Source of the DNA: Trichosanthes cucumerina
Lineage: Eukaryota > Streptophyta > Magnoliopsida > Cucurbitales > Cucurbitaceae
Length of the DNA: 64,000 nt
NCBI GenBank assembly: GCA_036507285.1
Contig: CM071844.1
Location: 27,039,898 to 27,103,897 of the forward strand
Reading direction: 5' to 3'
In this document: positions 21,449 to 33,168 of the stretch, in pieces
Layout of the letters: every line of letters starts with the position of its first letter
How positions within the stretch are numbered: position 1 is the stretch's first letter
The notes under the pieces: generated by a model
The model's database searches: none
The model's input: the letters and a program-made list of their open reading frames with translations, nothing else
Told to the model about the DNA's origin: nothing
Program-made: the position numbers and the translations under genes

Positions 21449-23026
21449 CTAGTGTTCAAGTCCTGGATTAGATTGATACCTATTGACCATCCCAACTGCA
21501 AAATAGATGTCAGGCCTAGTACACAACATGACGTACATCAGGCTCCCAACAGCTGATGCGTAAGGAATCCGTCTCATATCCTCAACTCCTTGAGGTGTCT
21601 TAGGACACTGTTCCTTAGACAAATGGATTCCATGTCTAAAAGACAACAAGCCCTTTTTGGAATCTTGCATCTTAAACCTTGACAACACTTTGTCTATGTA
21701 AGATGCTTGAGACAAGGCTAGTGTTTTATCCTTGCGGTTCCGGACAATCTGGATCCCAAGAATAAACTGCGCATCACCCAGATCTTTTATTTGGAACTGC
21801 GTGGCTAGCCATTCCTTGATGTTAGTTAGATACCCTACATCATTCCCAATGAGTAGGATATCATCCACATAGAGAATTAGGAAAGCGACAGAACTATTGA
21901 TGATTTTCTTGAAGACACAAGGTTCATCATCATTTTGGTCAAAACCATAAGATCTTATTGCCTCATCAAATCTTATATTCCAGGACCTAGAGGCTTGTTT
22001 CAGTCCATAAATTGAACTTTTAAGCCTGCAAACCTTTTGCTCTTGTCCTGGTTCAATGAACCATTTGGGTTGGTCCATGTAGATAGTTTCCTCAAGATTG
22101 TCATTCAAAAAGGTTGTCTTGACATCCATTTGCCATACCTCATAGTCATAATATGGGGCAATGGCAAGAAGGATACGAATAGACTTTACCATAGCAACAG
22201 GTGAAAAGGTCTCCTCATAGTCAACCTCTTCAACCTGGGTATAACCCATTGCTACTAGTCTAGCTTTAAAGGTTTGCACCTTCCCATCTACACAACGTTT
22301 TCTCTTGTAGATCCACTTACAACCTATAGGTTTTACCCCATCAGGCTTATCTACAAGATCCCAAACAGAATTGAAGTACATCGACTCCATTTCTTGGTCC
22401 ATGGTTATGACCCATTTGTCTTTGTCTTTGTCAACCATTGCTTGATTATAAGTCAATGGATCCTCGCAATTGTCATCTGGTATAACAACTTGGGTTTCAG
22501 CTAAACCCATGTAACGGTCAGGCTGTATGACAACCCTCCCACTACGTCGAGGCATACTCAACTCTTGAGATGGACCCTCTTGACTAGACAAACTAGTATC
22601 AACAACTCTTGTTGACATACTAGTGTTCTTATTAGCAACCTTTGCTATTGTTCCGTCTAACTCACTCAACACTACCTTACTTTTTGGTTTGTGGTCCCTT
22701 ATATGGTCCTCCTCCAAGAAAGTGGCATTTGTCGACACAAAGACCTTATCTTCCTTAGGATCATAGAATAAACCACCTCTTGTTTCTTTTGAGTATCCTA
22801 CGAATAGGCACAACTTTGAACGTGAATCCAACTTCTTTGGATTTGTCACAAGCACATGTGCTGGACAACCCCATATTCTGAAGTGACATAAACTACCTTT
22901 ACGTCCTTTCCAGAGTTCAAAAGGTGTTTCAGACACACTTTTGGAGGGCACACTATTCAAAATGTATACTGCAGTCTCCACTGCATAACCCCAAAAGGAA
23001 CTAGGGAGATGAGCATAACTCATCAT
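21449..23026 (-). pseudogene. Copia-3 integrase C-terminal region and reverse transcriptase (525-residue open frame)
   Basis: Longest open frame in the window. Residues 1-100 are the region after the integrase core (SFWGYAVETAVYILNSVPSK, IWGCPAHVLV, RGGLFYDP); 100-210 are a low-conservation linker with DPLTYNQAMVD; 221-460 are RVT_2 reverse transcriptase with KWIYKRK, EETFSPVA, QMDVKTTFLN (catalytic Asp) and YVDDILLIGND at about 386-396. All catalytic Asp residues of RT are present. The frame ends early in the RNase H lead-in (ARPDIYFAVGMV-type region, then PGLEH). It opens one codon after a TGA at 23027-23029. Confidence 0.9.
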
Positions 23027-23686
23027 TGATCAAACCATGTCCAACAAGGTTCTATTTCTCCTTTTCGATACAACGTTTTGCTGTGGTGTGCCGGTAGCTG
23101 AGAGTTGGGATGTAATTCCATGTTCTATCATATAGTTATGGAATTGTAAATCCATGTACTCTTCACCTCGATCCGATCGAAGTGTTTTAACTGTTTTCCC
23201 TAATTGATTTTCAAGCTCAGTCTTGAATTCCTTGAACTTTTCAAGTGCTTCAGACTTGTGGTGCATTAGGTAAATATGTCCATATCTGGAATAATCATCT
23301 ATAAAAGAGATGAAATATTCATATCCTCCCCTGGCTTTAACATTCATCAGACCACAAAGGTCTGAATGTATAAGCTCTAGAGGATCTTTGCCTCTATAAC
23401 CTTTTCCACTAAAAGGTCTTTTAGTCATTTTGCCTTCTAGGCAGGATTGACATACTGGCAAAGAATTTTCTTCTAACTCATTTAGAAGTCTGTTCTTTAC
23501 CAATCTCTCAATCCTATTGAGATTAATGTGACCTAATCTTAGATGCCAAAGATGAGCATTTTCTTTAGGAGAAATTTTACGTTTCTTAGTTTGTGTTTTG
23601 CAGTTTTAAATAATTCAGTGTTCAAAACCATTTTGACTGAATTAGGCCTTAAAACATACAATCCATTTTCTAATGAAGCTGAACAT
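23027..23686 (-). pseudogene. Copia-3 pre-integrase finger and integrase core
   Basis: Minus strand, in order: HLWHLRLGHINLNRIERLVKN and CQSCLEGK (HHCC zinc finger), ELIHSDLCG (first catalytic Asp), FISFIDDYSRYGHIYL, LRSDRGEEYM (second Asp), then QQNVVSKRRNRTLL, where active relatives read NGVSERRN. The third catalytic residue, Glu, is Lys. The core ends in TGA at 23027-23029 where the family has CGA (R), a C-to-T change at a CpG. The protease-side end is cut by the solo LTR at 23687. Confidence 0.85.
23682..23686 (+). repeat. Left TSD AACAT of solo LTR A
   Basis: AACAT is repeated exactly at 25661-25665. Confidence 0.9.
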
Positions 23687-24221
23687 TGATGGAGATCTGA
23701 TCTCCTTGAGCAGCGGAAACGTGTTTAGGATCGTAAATTGCTTGATTGTTTTGCTTGAAACAAAAATCGATACATTGACAAAGAGAACAAGCATGAAAAT
23801 TCTAATCCTATTAGACATGGATAATATCATACATGCAAACATATTAAGTTCAACAATTAAACTAAAGGAGAAAAGAAGGAATACCTTTGTAGTTTCAACT
23901 TGCAGCAACTCTTTGCTCCAAACAGTACAGCAACACAGGAACTTCCAAGAAACTCCTCTGTTTTCTTCAGGAAAGACACTACCAACAGGAGAACCTCCTA
24001 TGTCTCTGAGTGCTTAGATCTTCCTTGGTGGGAAGGATCCAACAATTGGAAGAAGAAGGGAGTTATGGAGATTGAGAGAGAGAGATTTTTGCAGCAATTC
24101 TCCAATTGCATCAAATTGATCGATTGAGAGTGCAACCCCTTCTCCTGTTAAACCGTCGATAGGGAGAAGGGGAGGGTAATGGAGAACGTGTCTGGATGAC
24201 ACGTTCCCTTTTTATTATTAA

Positions 24222-24264
<43 letters not shown>

Positions 24265-25660
24265 TAATTAAATCAAATTTAATTATTAATTTAAATCATA
24301 TTTAAATAATACAAATTAAATATCATATTAAATCTCATTTAATCATATTACCCCTTTAACCTATAGTTTTAATGTACATCCAGTGCACATTAAATTTTAA
24401 CCTATAGTTTTCAAACATGAATCACATTCACACTTGAGTTCAATATTTGAACTCTTTCAAATATTTAATTCTCTCACAAAATTTAATATGAATCATATCC
24501 ACATGAAATTTATAATATATAGTTCAAAAACTATATATTATATTGTAAAAATCTACATTAAGTTTATTCCCTAATGAATTTGAACATTTCAAATTCAAAT
24601 GTTCTAAGAATCATTTACGAGCTAGAAGGTGGACCTAATGGACCTACAGATCAGAAGCTCCAACGAGACGAGATTGCTCGGTTAATCTCATTAACCTCCC
24701 AATCAACATTCGTTAATCTGCGGAACACTCCACTAAAGTCCAAAGAATCGCACTCTTCTCACTTTGGAGATATATTTACGTGTCCATGGATAATGACCAA
24801 TAACGACAAAGTCAATCCTTCACGAATATTCGTAACACCACGGTTGGGTCAAATTACCGTTTTACCCTCAGGTTACATCTTGTGCCTTAAGTACCGGTGC
24901 TCTTTAATGAACAATTTGTTTGTGGTCCTACCAACAAACAGAGTCCTCTCGGGCCAATGAGAGGGTCGGGCCATTTGTTCAAGTCCCGAGATACCACTTA
25001 AGGGAACATTCCTCTACTTACCCTAGTAGGCGGGAAGGAGTGAATTTCATCTTGCTAAGTTAAGTTCCCAGTTTGCTCACTCGGTCTTGTCCCCAAGAAG
25101 GTAGGCATATCGAGTCCACGAATTTGACTATTCTCACCCATACTAGTCAAAGGACAATCCCTCACGAGCAGGAGTTAAGTAACTTTTTCTCGAGATTGAG
25201 ATCAAGTTGCCTAGGTCATCTGAGTGAAATTGAAATCTAACTAGTCAACAGAGTTACTGACTAGAGATTACTATTTCGTGGTCCTGTCTTATGTAATCTC
25301 ATTACATAGGATATCCCCACTCACATGTCATCTACACGAACACGTTAGGATCACAAAGTGTTTGTATCAAATACACAAGTGGGCCACATCCATAGTTTTA
25401 CCAGGGGTAAGGTACCCAAACCTTATCCCCAACTATGGACCCTTTAAGTCAGTATCTCGAACCGAGATCCTTTTTATGTACATTACATTCGGTTAAAGAT
25501 TCATTTAACAGCCTTGGATGTTTAGTTTATTGGATTTAGGGTTTAAATAAAGGCAAACTCGTAGATAACGAACAATAACACTTTATTGAAATAATAACAC
25601 TTTATTACATTAATTAGAACATAATTACAAACTACGAGTTTTAGGGCACAAATCCCAACA
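23687..25660 (-). repeat. Solo LTR, family A (1.97 kb), minus strand
   Basis: Minus strand TGTTGGGATTTGTGCCC (ending 25660) to GATCTCCATCA (23687), flanked by perfect AACAT TSDs and by the two halves of Copia-3 protease. No internal sequence remains, which fits LTR-LTR recombination. It carries an (AAT)n microsatellite at about 24216-24262, at the place where the 3' LTR at 19061 has an ATTT expansion. Confidence 0.93.
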
Positions 25661-26042
25661 AACATATTTCTATACCTTTCTTCAAAATAAACACTTTATT
25701 CATAAAAAAGGAAACAGAAATACATTGTTCAATAAGGCAAGAAATGGAAATAAGGTTTCTAGTAAACCCTGGTATCACTAATATATTGTCCAACAATACA
25801 TATTTCTTGCCAAAATAAAGCTTCATTGTGCCTACTGCTACAGCTGAGACGACCTCTCCATTTCCAACCCGGATCGTTATCTCTCCTTGCTGTAGCTGCT
25901 GCCAGGAGTCAATTCCCTGAAAAGAAGAACAAACATAATTAGTGGTACCTGAATCAAGTATCCAAGTTGTTTTATCATTATCCACTAAACAAGCTTCTAG
26001 GCAAAGTAAATCATATTTACCTTCCTTCTTCTTTTCTGCAAT
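25661..26042 (-). pseudogene. Copia-3 aspartic protease, interrupted by solo LTR A
   Basis: Minus strand from the lysine-rich spacer into TTWILDSGTTNYVCSSFQ (active-site DSG) and MKLYFGKKYVLLDNILVIPGF, SISCLIEQCI. It runs into the solo LTR at 25660. It lies in the same frame as gag, separated from it only by the TAG at 26043-26045. Confidence 0.85.
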
Positions 26043-26890
26043 GTACTAGGGACAGTTCCGTTTCCAATGCCCGTCTTCGTTGCAGTGGAAACACTTTCCT
26101 TTATCAGCAATGTCTTTTACTTTCTTGCCCTTCTGGGCGGCAGTTTTGTCAGCCTGTTTCCCTTTACCAACCTTCTTCATGTTCTTCTTCTTACCACTAA
26201 GGTTAGAAGAAGATGAAGCCACTGTTTTTGTCCTAGAGGTCGAACCTCTGTGATAACTCCTACTGGCAACATTTGCCTCACCTTTCGATCCCTGAATTTT
26301 CATCAAAGACTGAAAGGTCTGGAGTTCATTCAGAAGGGAGGTAAGATTAAACGTAAGCTTGTTCATAACAACATTACTTCTAAACTGTAGGAAACTATCT
26401 GGAAGGGTTTCCAGAATGAAGTTGACCTGACTCGACTCATCGATGGAAGCACCATTCGACTCCGCGATGTTAAAGTGCACCATCATATCCAGGACATGAT
26501 CCCGAACAGATGTACCCTCTGGCATCCTCGAGTTGAATATGTACTTTAGGGCATTATGTCGGGCTTGTGTGGACTGTTGTCCAAACATACCCTGCACAGA
26601 ATCCAGAATTTCCTTGGCGATAATCATGCCCTCATGCTTCTTGGCTAATATGTCAGACATACTTGCCAGCATGTAGACCTTGGCCTTATCATTGGCCTTG
26701 ATCCATCGATCATATGCATCATGAACATTTCGTGACGCATTCGAGCCTGGCACCTGAGGACACTCCTCAGTTAGCACAAACTTCGGATCATCCACTACCA
26801 AAATAGTGTTGAGTTTGTTTTTCCATATCATCATATTCTCTCCTGGTTAACTTTTCCTTTTAATAATAAGGAAATTATAAAGCTAGACAT
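26043..26890 (-). pseudogene. Copia-3 gag (capsid and CCHC nucleocapsid)
   Basis: The original ATG is at 26890 (MSSFIISLL), but an indel within the first 20 codons shifts the frame; the main frame is open from 26834 to 26046. Landmarks: WKNKLNTILVVDD, YDRWIKANDKAKVYML, FGQQSTQARHNALKYIF, ILETLPDSFLQFRSN, a Lys-rich basic stretch, and an intact zinc knuckle CFHCNEDGHWKRNC near the C-terminus. A TAG (26043-26045) replaces the usual AAG two codons after the knuckle. Gag would coat the genomic RNA in the particle. Confidence 0.85.
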
Positions 26891-28869
26891 TTTTGTTTGA
26901 AATTTACAAACAAACTTGTATGAGTTTCTTGTTATAACTCTAATCCAATCATGTTTTAGCTAATTATCAAATGATTCCTAGGCCATTTATAATTTGCAAT
27001 GATACTCCAAAGGTTTAGAATGTATGACACCGAAGGGTAATCAAAAAACACTCCTTATCTGGATCAAGACACTCTTGACCAAAACCTAATATCAGAATAA
27101 CTCTTATTCCTATAGGTTTTAGTTACCATTTTTCGGTCTGGATACATACACACCTTATGTACCCCGTGAGTGTAACCTTCTGTCTTTAGGTCCCAGAGTC
27201 TTGATCCAGTAAAATCCGTCGAAGGGAGGACTAAATTGAAAAATAGTCTAAGGAAATCTTTATCCCTTTCGGGTGTCTACTGTGTTAGATCCCCTATGAT
27301 CAAGCCCTCCGAATGGATTGTCTGGTCCAGGCCAAACTAGCAGGCTGACCATAGTGGTCTAACGGTGTAAACCGACAAAAGAGACCGTAGGTTTTGTTTT
27401 CACTAAACCTGCTGCCACTCACTATAAGTACCCTCTCCATTCACCTTGATATTGACTCATACAAACACCATACGAAGGGGGACGCTCCCGTTTGCGCCAC
27501 GAGGCCAAGTATGAGTCTCACGGTGTGAACTTCCCGGAGATTGTGTAGGTGGAAAAATATGTATCTTATACACTTTTTCCTCCCACTGAATACTTTAAGT
27601 TTATAGGAATCTTTCTTAGGCTAAAACCCGGCTAATGGTGTTACCTAACTCTATCAATATAACTCTTATATTGATAATCAATATAACTCTTATACTGATT
27701 TTATTCTAAGTTTGTTAATATAACTCCTTATATTAAACCTAGGATTTCTAGTTTATTAACCCAATAATAAACCCGCTGACGCTACTGTAATTTATAAGAC
27801 TCTCTGATTAAATTTCACTCCCGTGTCGATTCCTGTAGGGGTGTGTTCTGCTTTAAATCGAAATTAATAAATACTGACCTAGACAAAACTTTTCTTAGAC
27901 AGAGTTTCTCTTTTAATCATAGCTTATAAATTACTTGGTTCCTAATTCTAATCTAATTAGAACTAGATAACCTAAGGTCTATTATTTCCAAGTTCTAAAA
28001 CAATAATTAACCTTAGGTGACATGCATACTATGTTATAGTTCTTGATCATTCATCACATGAATAATAAGACATTCATAGCATATTCATCTCATGAAAAAT
28101 AATACATGTCAATGTTGTCCAAAAACTAATATAACAACCTTATATTAATTAATCATGCAACCTATATAATATAACTCCTTATATTATAAATGATGCATGA
28201 AAATGCTTAACCTAAGGTGGGATTTCTAAAATACAAGCATACACTATGCATGACAATAATTACACAACAATTGCATAATTAGAATAGCAAAAATTAGATT
28301 AATTTTGGCACCCTAGAAATAATTTTAATTAATATAATCTAATTATATTAATTAAAATTAAATATATTAAATATATTAAATATAAAATGTTTTTATAATT
28401 AATATATATAATAAAAAAACGTTTTCTGCCCGTTGCTCCTCGGTGAAACGTATCTGGCGTTGCAACGCTGCTTTTGTCGTCTTCTGCCGAGCGTTGCGCA
28501 ACGCCACAGTGTTGCAACGCTAAAGGCTGCGTTGCAACGCTACCTCCTGTGCACGCCTTCTCCTGCAAGCGCAGCATTGCAACGTTGCACACAGACAGCA
28601 CTTTGATTTCTCCAAATCTAGCTCGTTTTTGCTCCGATCTTCTCAGCAACCGCCTTGCCTCGATCGACATAGACTTACAGACTCGATTTACAATTAAATT
28701 TGCTCAAAATACCGGGCCCTTACATTGAACATTTCAATGAAAATTGTAAATCTAAGTGTCACAATTGAAAACATCTAATTTTGAAAAAACCGTTCATACA
28801 TCTCATGTAAAAACAGTAAATCCCACCTTGTTCTTGAAAAATCCAGAACATAAATCAAGAACGCAATTG
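26891..28869 (-). other. Copia-3 noncoding leader
   Basis: About 2 kb between primer site and gag, colinear with the leaders at 55363 and 58029. No coding domain. In this copy the splice-acceptor word before gag reads TTTCAA, so the AG is lost. The palindrome cluster is at 28450-28595. Confidence 0.8.
28450..28595 (-). repeat. GCGTTGCAACGC palindrome cluster 2
   Basis: Exact palindromes at 28457-28468 and 28529-28540, near copies GTGTTGCAACGC (28509-28520), GCGTTGCGCAACGC and GCATTGCAACGTTGC. It lies 290-430 bases past the primer site in element orientation. Confidence 0.85.
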
Positions 28870-28882
28870 GGCTCTGATGCGA
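28870..28882 (-). other. Degraded primer-binding site of Copia-3
   Basis: Minus strand reads TCGCATCAGAGCC two bases after the LTR, against the expected TGGTATCAGAGCC. Confidence 0.75.
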
Positions 28883-28884
28883 AT

Positions 28885-30448
28885 TGAAGGGAATCGAAGT
28901 CCCCGCAGCGGAAGCGATTGCGAATCGCGCGCTCTTGATTTAGTTACAACGATTAATTCAAGAACATAAAACATAGATTAAGCATGTTAAACAGAATGGA
29001 CAGCAAGTATTTACCTTTGAAGAACCTTTCTTCGAGTGCTCCTCTCTCCCACGGTCACGATCTCAGCAACACGAACTCGTACGAACACCGACACTACCAC
29101 CGGATCTTCTCCGTTGTTCTCTAGGTGAGGGAGGAAGGTGGGTTCCCTTTAGGAATAGTGAGGTGTTTTGTGAGAGAGATGTTTGTTCTCTTGGAACTTT
29201 TCCAACAACAATAAAAAGGCTAGGAATCACTTAACCTAGTTGCATCTCATGCAACCATATATATAGGGGAATGGGATAGAAATGACCATCCTACCCTTCC
29301 TTTATTCTCTCTTTAGTATATAGTTTATATATGAATCTAATTCACATTAAAACTATATATTATATCAATTATATACATTATATCATATATAATAGATATA
29401 ACACCTCATGTATGAAATTGAACACTTCAATTTCACTCCTAACTTTATACCCTCAATATTACCATATTGAGCCAACAGAGGGATCTAATGGACCTACAGA
29501 TCATGAGCTCCAATGATGTGAGATTAACTGATCGAACTCTTTGATCCAGTTAATCAATATTCATTAACTACAAGTCACTCCACTAAAGACTTGTAGTTGC
29601 ACTCTCCTCACTGTAGATATTATTGTGTCCACTGATATAGTCATTACCCATGACTCGACCCTTCACAAGTTGTTCGTAATCACAACTGGGTCAAATTACC
29701 GTTTTACCCCTGTGATTACCTCTTTGTTCCTTAAGCACCACTGATCCTCTAATGAACAACAAGTCTAAGGTCCTACCTTAGACTCATACCCTCATAGAGG
29801 CGGGGCCCCGTTGTTCAAGACACGAGTCGGTTCTTGGGAACAACCTATCTAATTCCTTAGTGTAGGAATGAGTGAATTCCATCTTGCACAGCTTAAGTTC
29901 CCGGCTACCTCACGAGGTTACTCGCCCGAGAGAAGGTAGGCTTATTGAGTCGACTACAGGCCACTCTCACCCATACTAGTCTAGGGACAAACCCCTATAA
30001 GTAGGAGTTCTTAACTTGCTCAGGATTCAGGTCGAGTCACTAATGACCATCTATAAATTACTCGTCTTATTCTGTTAACGGTGTTACACTAGATAGACTA
30101 ATAATTTACGATCCAGTCTTGTATGAACTTTTCATACAGGATGCCCCCACTCGCATGTCAACTACATGAATGAGTTGGATTACCTCATTTGTACTAATTA
30201 CAAAGTGGGATTCATCCATGGTGTTACCAGAATGAGGTTTCCAACCTTATTCTTATACCATAGACTATTTAGGTTATAATCTTGAACTCAACCCAAATAG
30301 TGTCCACTACACGGACTTCAAGATAAACGTTATAACCTTGGAGCTTAGTTTATTGGATTTATAAAGGCAAGACTGTAATCTTATCAAAACAAATAACACT
30401 TTATTTAATTGATCAAAATTACACAAGTTTAGGACATAAATCCCAACA
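28885..30448 (-). repeat. 5' LTR (family C, 1.56 kb) of Copia-3
   Basis: Same ends as the 3' LTR and directly followed on the minus strand by the primer site. TATA CTATATATATGG near 29256-29267; donor TTCAAAG/GTAAATAC with GT at 29014-29013. Right TSD AAAAT at 30449-30453. Confidence 0.92.
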
Positions 30449-30838
30449 AAAATGACCAAACGCCCTATTAGTGGAAAAGGATATAGAGCCAAGGAGCCTC
30501 TTGAGCTTATACATTCTGACCTCTATGATCCGATGAATGTTAAAGCACGAGGAGGTTACGAATACTTTGTATCTTTCATAGATGACTATTCGAGGTATGG
30601 GTACGTTTACCTAATGCATTGGAAGTCTGAAACTCTTGAAAAGTTCAAGAAGTTCAAGACTGAGGTTGAGAACCTATTAGGTAAAACCATTAAAACACTT
30701 TGATCGGATCGAGGTGGATAGTATATGGACACTGAATTCCAGGACTATATGATAGAACATGGAATTACATCCCAACTCTCAGCACCTGGTATGCCACAAC
30801 AGAATGGTGTATCAGATAGGAGAAACAGAACCTTGTTG
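30449..30838 (+). pseudogene. Copia-2 integrase core, continuation after Copia-3
   Basis: It resumes MTKRPISGKGYRAKEPLELIHSDL (first Asp), VSFIDDYSRYGYVYL, then a stop at 30701-30703 (usual CGA within LRSDRGG, now TGA), and QQNGVSDRRNRTLL, with Asp at the third catalytic position in place of Glu. It is cut at 30838 by an LTR start (TGATAGGATCGAATCC, minus strand). The rest of pol is not found in the window. Confidence 0.8.
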
Positions 30839-31171
30839 TGATAGGATCGAATCCTCTAGTGGAAGCGATTTGAATCGCGTGTTCTTGTAATGTGTTATAT
30901 AGATCTAATAAGAAACATATATATAAAGCGATTAAACATGTACATTAAAATTGGACAGCAAGAGATTTACCTTTGTCGAACGAAATCTCTTTTGTGCTTC
31001 TTGTTCCTCACGATCTCACGATCTCAACGATCCCGACGCAACCGATTTACACCACTAAGTCTTTTCTGTTGTATCTCTAAGAGAGGGAGGAAGGTGGGAT
31101 TCCACTTTGGAGTATGGAAGACTTTGGAGAGAAGTAAGTGTTATGGAAATTTTTCCAACAACACAAGAGAG
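30839..31171 (-). repeat. LTR D (family C relative), first visible segment, minus strand
   Basis: Minus-strand LTR 3' end (…AGAGGATTCGATCCTATCA type) followed by regions colinear with family C but diverged (TTTCGTTCGACAAAG/GTAAATC donor-like site). Interrupted by solo LTR B at 31172. Confidence 0.7.
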
Positions 31172-32969
31172 TGTTGGGATTATTGTCGTAATCTCGTGTT
31201 TGTAATATATTGTTTGAAATTAATAAGAGTTATTCATTTCATCACTTTGTGTCTCGCAATATTTATAAACTTTTCCAATAAACTAAGCTCCAGGGTCATT
31301 GAATTTATGAGAGAACTAGAGCTTGAACGGTGTGTAGTGGACACACAAGGAGGATCCCATTCGAGTTAATGACCCGAACGGTCTACAGTATATGGATAGG
31401 GTTGGAGACCTAATCCTGGATACACTGTGGATGCAGCCCGCTTTGTATTAGATACAAACGAGGTGATCTGACTCATTCATGTAGTTGACATGCGAGTGGG
31501 GGTATCCTGTGCAATGAGATTGTACAAGACCGGACCGTGATTTATTAGACCTACTGATGTAACACCGTTGACAGTAAGGACTAATAATTTCGTAGATGAC
31601 CATTAGTGTCTCGACCTAAATCCTGAGCGTGTTACGGACTCGCATCTGCGAGTGCATTTTTTGACTAGTGCGGGTGAGGGTGGTCTCGATTACTCGCCCA
31701 ATATGCCTATCTTCTCAGGGACAGAACCAAGTAGGGAGCTGGGAACATAACTACGCGAGATGGAATTCACTCGTTCCTGCCTTTTGGGAAACTAGAGGGG
31801 TTGTTCCCTTGAGTGCTGTCTCCATGGCTTGGACAACGGGCACCCACCTTCTCACTGGCCCGAGAAGGGTGTTGTGTATGGTTGGACCATCACAATATGT
31901 TGTTCATTAGAGGAGTAGTGGGGACTTAAGGAACAAGAGGTAGACACAGGGGTAAAACGGTAATTTGACCCAACCGTGTCTACGAACAACCTGTGAAGGG
32001 TCGACTCATGGGTATTGGTTATATCGGTGGACATGTAATATTCTCAGACCGACGGAGTGCAGCTACGGGCTATAGTGGAGTGTTACCGTAGCTAATGAAT
32101 GTTGGTTAACAAGGTCAAAGAGTTTGACAGTTAATCTCGGATCATTGGAGCCCGTCATCAGTGGTCCATTAGGTCCCTCGGTTGGCTCCACAGGTTAAAA
32201 GAAGGGTAAATGTTTTGGTATGAAATTGAAGTGTTCAATTTCACTTTAAGGGCATTTATGTCATTTATATGAGATATGAATGATATAATATATAGTTTAA
32301 TGTGAATGAGATTCATAATAAACTATAGGTTAGCCTAATTGTTGAATTAGGGCTAATTGAAGAAATTATATGAGAGAAATTAAATTGGATGTGATTCAAT
32401 TTAATTAATCCACAATTATTGCAAATGAGATTTGCAATATGAGATATGAGATATCTTATATTATGTGGTTATGCAAATGAGATTTGCATAACCTATGGTT
32501 GTGGTAAAGTGGTAATAATGAGGAGATGTTAACTTCCTCATACCACTATTTAAACCCTTTGCAAGAAGGGATTGGCAATCATTCTTCTCATTTTTTTTAT
32601 TTTCACCAAAGAGAAGAAAAGAGAATTCTCTCTACTCTCTCATTTCTCCTCCCTCTCCAAAACTAAGATCCCACCATCTTCCCTTCTCCAAAAGAGAACA
32701 ATCGAGAAGATCACTTGGAGGTGTTCGAGAACGTTCTGGTAGAAGTTTTCGTTGAGATCGAGTAGCACGAAGAGTTCGTGACCCGAAGAAGAAATTACTG
32801 TAATTGTCTACAACAAGTAAGTAAGAATTCTTCTTGCTGTATTTTTCTTCTTCTTTCAGCATGTTTAGCCTAGGTCTAATTGTTAGATCAATTTTAACAA
32901 AATCATGTTGCATAATGATACCTCGACGATTCAATCGTCTTCCGCTGCGTGGGATTCTCATTCCCTTCA
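31172..32969 (+). repeat. Solo LTR, family B (1.80 kb), plus strand
   Basis: TGTTGGGATTATTGTCG start and ATTCTCATTCCCTTCA end, with perfect TSDs GAGAG at 31167-31171 and 32970-32974. No internal sequence. TATA-like CACTATTTAAACCC near 32546; donor-like CAACAA/GTAAGTAAG at 32817. Confidence 0.93.
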
Positions 32970-33168
32970 GAGAGCACTTTTAGGTTTTCTCACCAATGCT
33001 TTGTAATACTTACAAAATGTGCATCTCATGCACATATTTATAGGGGAATAGGATGAAAATGACCATTCTACCCCTATAATGCTCTTATAGTGTATTGCTC
33101 ATTTAATATATAGATTGAACTATATACTATATCAATTATATCATATATAATTGATATATCTCCTTATA
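32970..33168 (-). repeat. LTR D, second segment, minus strand
   Basis: Continues the LTR of 30839-31171 after removal of the solo LTR and one GAGAG, with the TATA region (GCACATATTTATAGGGG) and AT-rich upstream part. Interrupted by the gypsy element at 33169. Confidence 0.75.

Larger units (their letters stand above)
13169..30448 (-). mobile_element. Copia-3: nearly complete minus-strand Ty1/copia with family C LTRs, hosting two later insertions
   Basis: 5' LTR 30448-28885, degraded primer site, 2-kb leader, gag, PR, INT, RT, RNase H, PPT and 3' LTR 14734-13169 are all present in order on the minus strand. Removing the two nested insertions (14992-21040 and 23687-25660, each with its TSD) leaves about 9.25 kb, a normal size for a long-leader plant copia. 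It is inserted into the integrase finger of Copia-2. Defects: a gag-start frameshift, a TAG after the zinc knuckle, a frameshift between PR and INT, a TGA in INT and a lost catalytic Glu. The lineage within copia is not assigned. Confidence 0.85.

Noticed and set aside
22274..22504. Antisense ORFs opposite reverse transcriptase and integrase (also 62465-62695, 61968-62192)
   Set aside because: Shadow frames of conserved coding sequence; the same antisense peptide appears at both places because the pol sequence is homologous.
24216..24262. (AAT)n run as a distinctive element
   Set aside because: An ordinary microsatellite expansion in one family A LTR; listed only within that LTR.
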